Shown piece after piece: positions 63,965-64,000 of a DNA stretch of 64,000 bases (position 1 is its first letter; every line of letters starts with the position of its first letter). The stretch is taken from positions 1-64,000 of the forward strand of contig JACVQJ010000019.1 in assembly GCA_015661075.1 (NCBI GenBank), read 5' to 3'. The translations under genes and the position numbers were made by a program. The notes beneath the pieces are model-generated. The model worked only from the letters and a program-made list of their open reading frames with translations, was not told the DNA's origin and did not search any database. The stretch is from Parachlamydiales bacterium. GTDB lineage: Bacteria; Chlamydiota; Chlamydiia; Chlamydiales; SM23-39.

Positions 63965-64000
63965 ATGCGTACGTTACTTCGTACATTTTCAGTTTTCATT
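63965..64000 (+). CDS. start of a gene cut by the window edge
   Basis: An ATG at 63965 preceded by GGGGAG opens a frame MRTLLRTFSVFI that runs to the edge. The hydrophobic, basic start looks like a signal peptide or membrane helix. A weak promoter-like pair, TTGTCC and TATAAG, lies at 63909-63935. Nothing more can be said from twelve codons. Confidence 0.45.
   Translation, partial: MRTLLRTFSVFI

Noticed and set aside
1-64000. tRNA genes
   Set aside because: No cloverleaf with a conserved T-arm (GTTCRANNC in context) was recognised by eye on either strand; a tRNAscan-type search would settle this.

Overview
The window reads as a chromosomal segment of an environmental chlamydia (order Parachlamydiales or a close relative). 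The main reason is gene order. On one side of position 29000 are rpsU and dnaJ; on the other are a broken tsaB, then lon, rnz, xerC and a YbiT-type ABC-F gene. This is the order of the C. trachomatis CT341-CT348 block. A second pair, clpP next to glyA, matches CT431-CT432. A CT398 (CdsZ)-like coiled-coil/zinc-ribbon protein, a MOMP-like porin and a Pmp-like autotransporter fit the same phylum. A genus cannot be named from sequence alone. Core genes look GC-richer than the accessory genes, many of which are clearly AT-rich.

Layout. 1-3700: metK (cut by the left edge), an archaeal-type AAA ATPase, and a Phd/PIN toxin-antitoxin pair. 3670-12000: a SWIM/SNF2 helicase, M48 peptidase, clpP, glyA, the CdsZ-like gene and the RNase P RNA gene. 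12030-23340: MOMP-like protein, xerC, ABC-F, GNAT, DUF4116-like protein, then the tightly overlapping minus-strand set lon-rfaE2-rhomboid-rnz, then tsaB broken by a repeat. 23450-28970: three large effector-like genes, the first an ankyrin-patatin phospholipase. 29237-30773: rpsU and dnaJ. 31127-32892: an AbiE-like antitoxin/nucleotidyltransferase pair with a perfect 31-bp palindrome upstream. 33236-40550: a small helical protein and a tripartite RND efflux operon with an extra outer-membrane barrel. 40770-48822: Schlafen/AlbA_2 protein, lipase-like effector candidate with a truncated paralogue, a DUF4143 ATPase and a decayed second ATPase. 48869-51471: glnS and a secreted Nudix hydrolase. 51620-60186: an accessory block with two RING-like proteins, two further proteins with N-terminal Cys motifs, a glycine-rich autotransporter and an amino-acid-binding lipoprotein. 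60386-64000: two glycosyltransferases, an RHS remnant, a BRO-N protein and the start of another gene.

The window is rich in structured intergenic repeats. The main family (about 120-145 bp when complete, three consecutive hairpins) has several long copies, shorter fragments and two variants in which the stems differ on both sides. One copy lies inside tsaB, and others supply the stop codons of neighbouring genes. Other repeats are a 185-bp fold-back element behind dnaJ, three copies of a long hairpin downstream of dnaJ, glnS and the GT9 gene, and a 172-bp element with terminal inverted repeats. Three accessory stretches are bracketed by direct repeats that contain the 3' end of a protein gene. 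This suggests a shared, undetermined way of acquiring cassettes.

Functionally, the accessory genes point to a host-associated life style: secreted lipase and phospholipase candidates, ubiquitin-ligase-like proteins, surface proteins and efflux. The core set covers translation, proteolysis, one-carbon metabolism and envelope synthesis. No tRNA gene, CRISPR array or replication origin was recognised.
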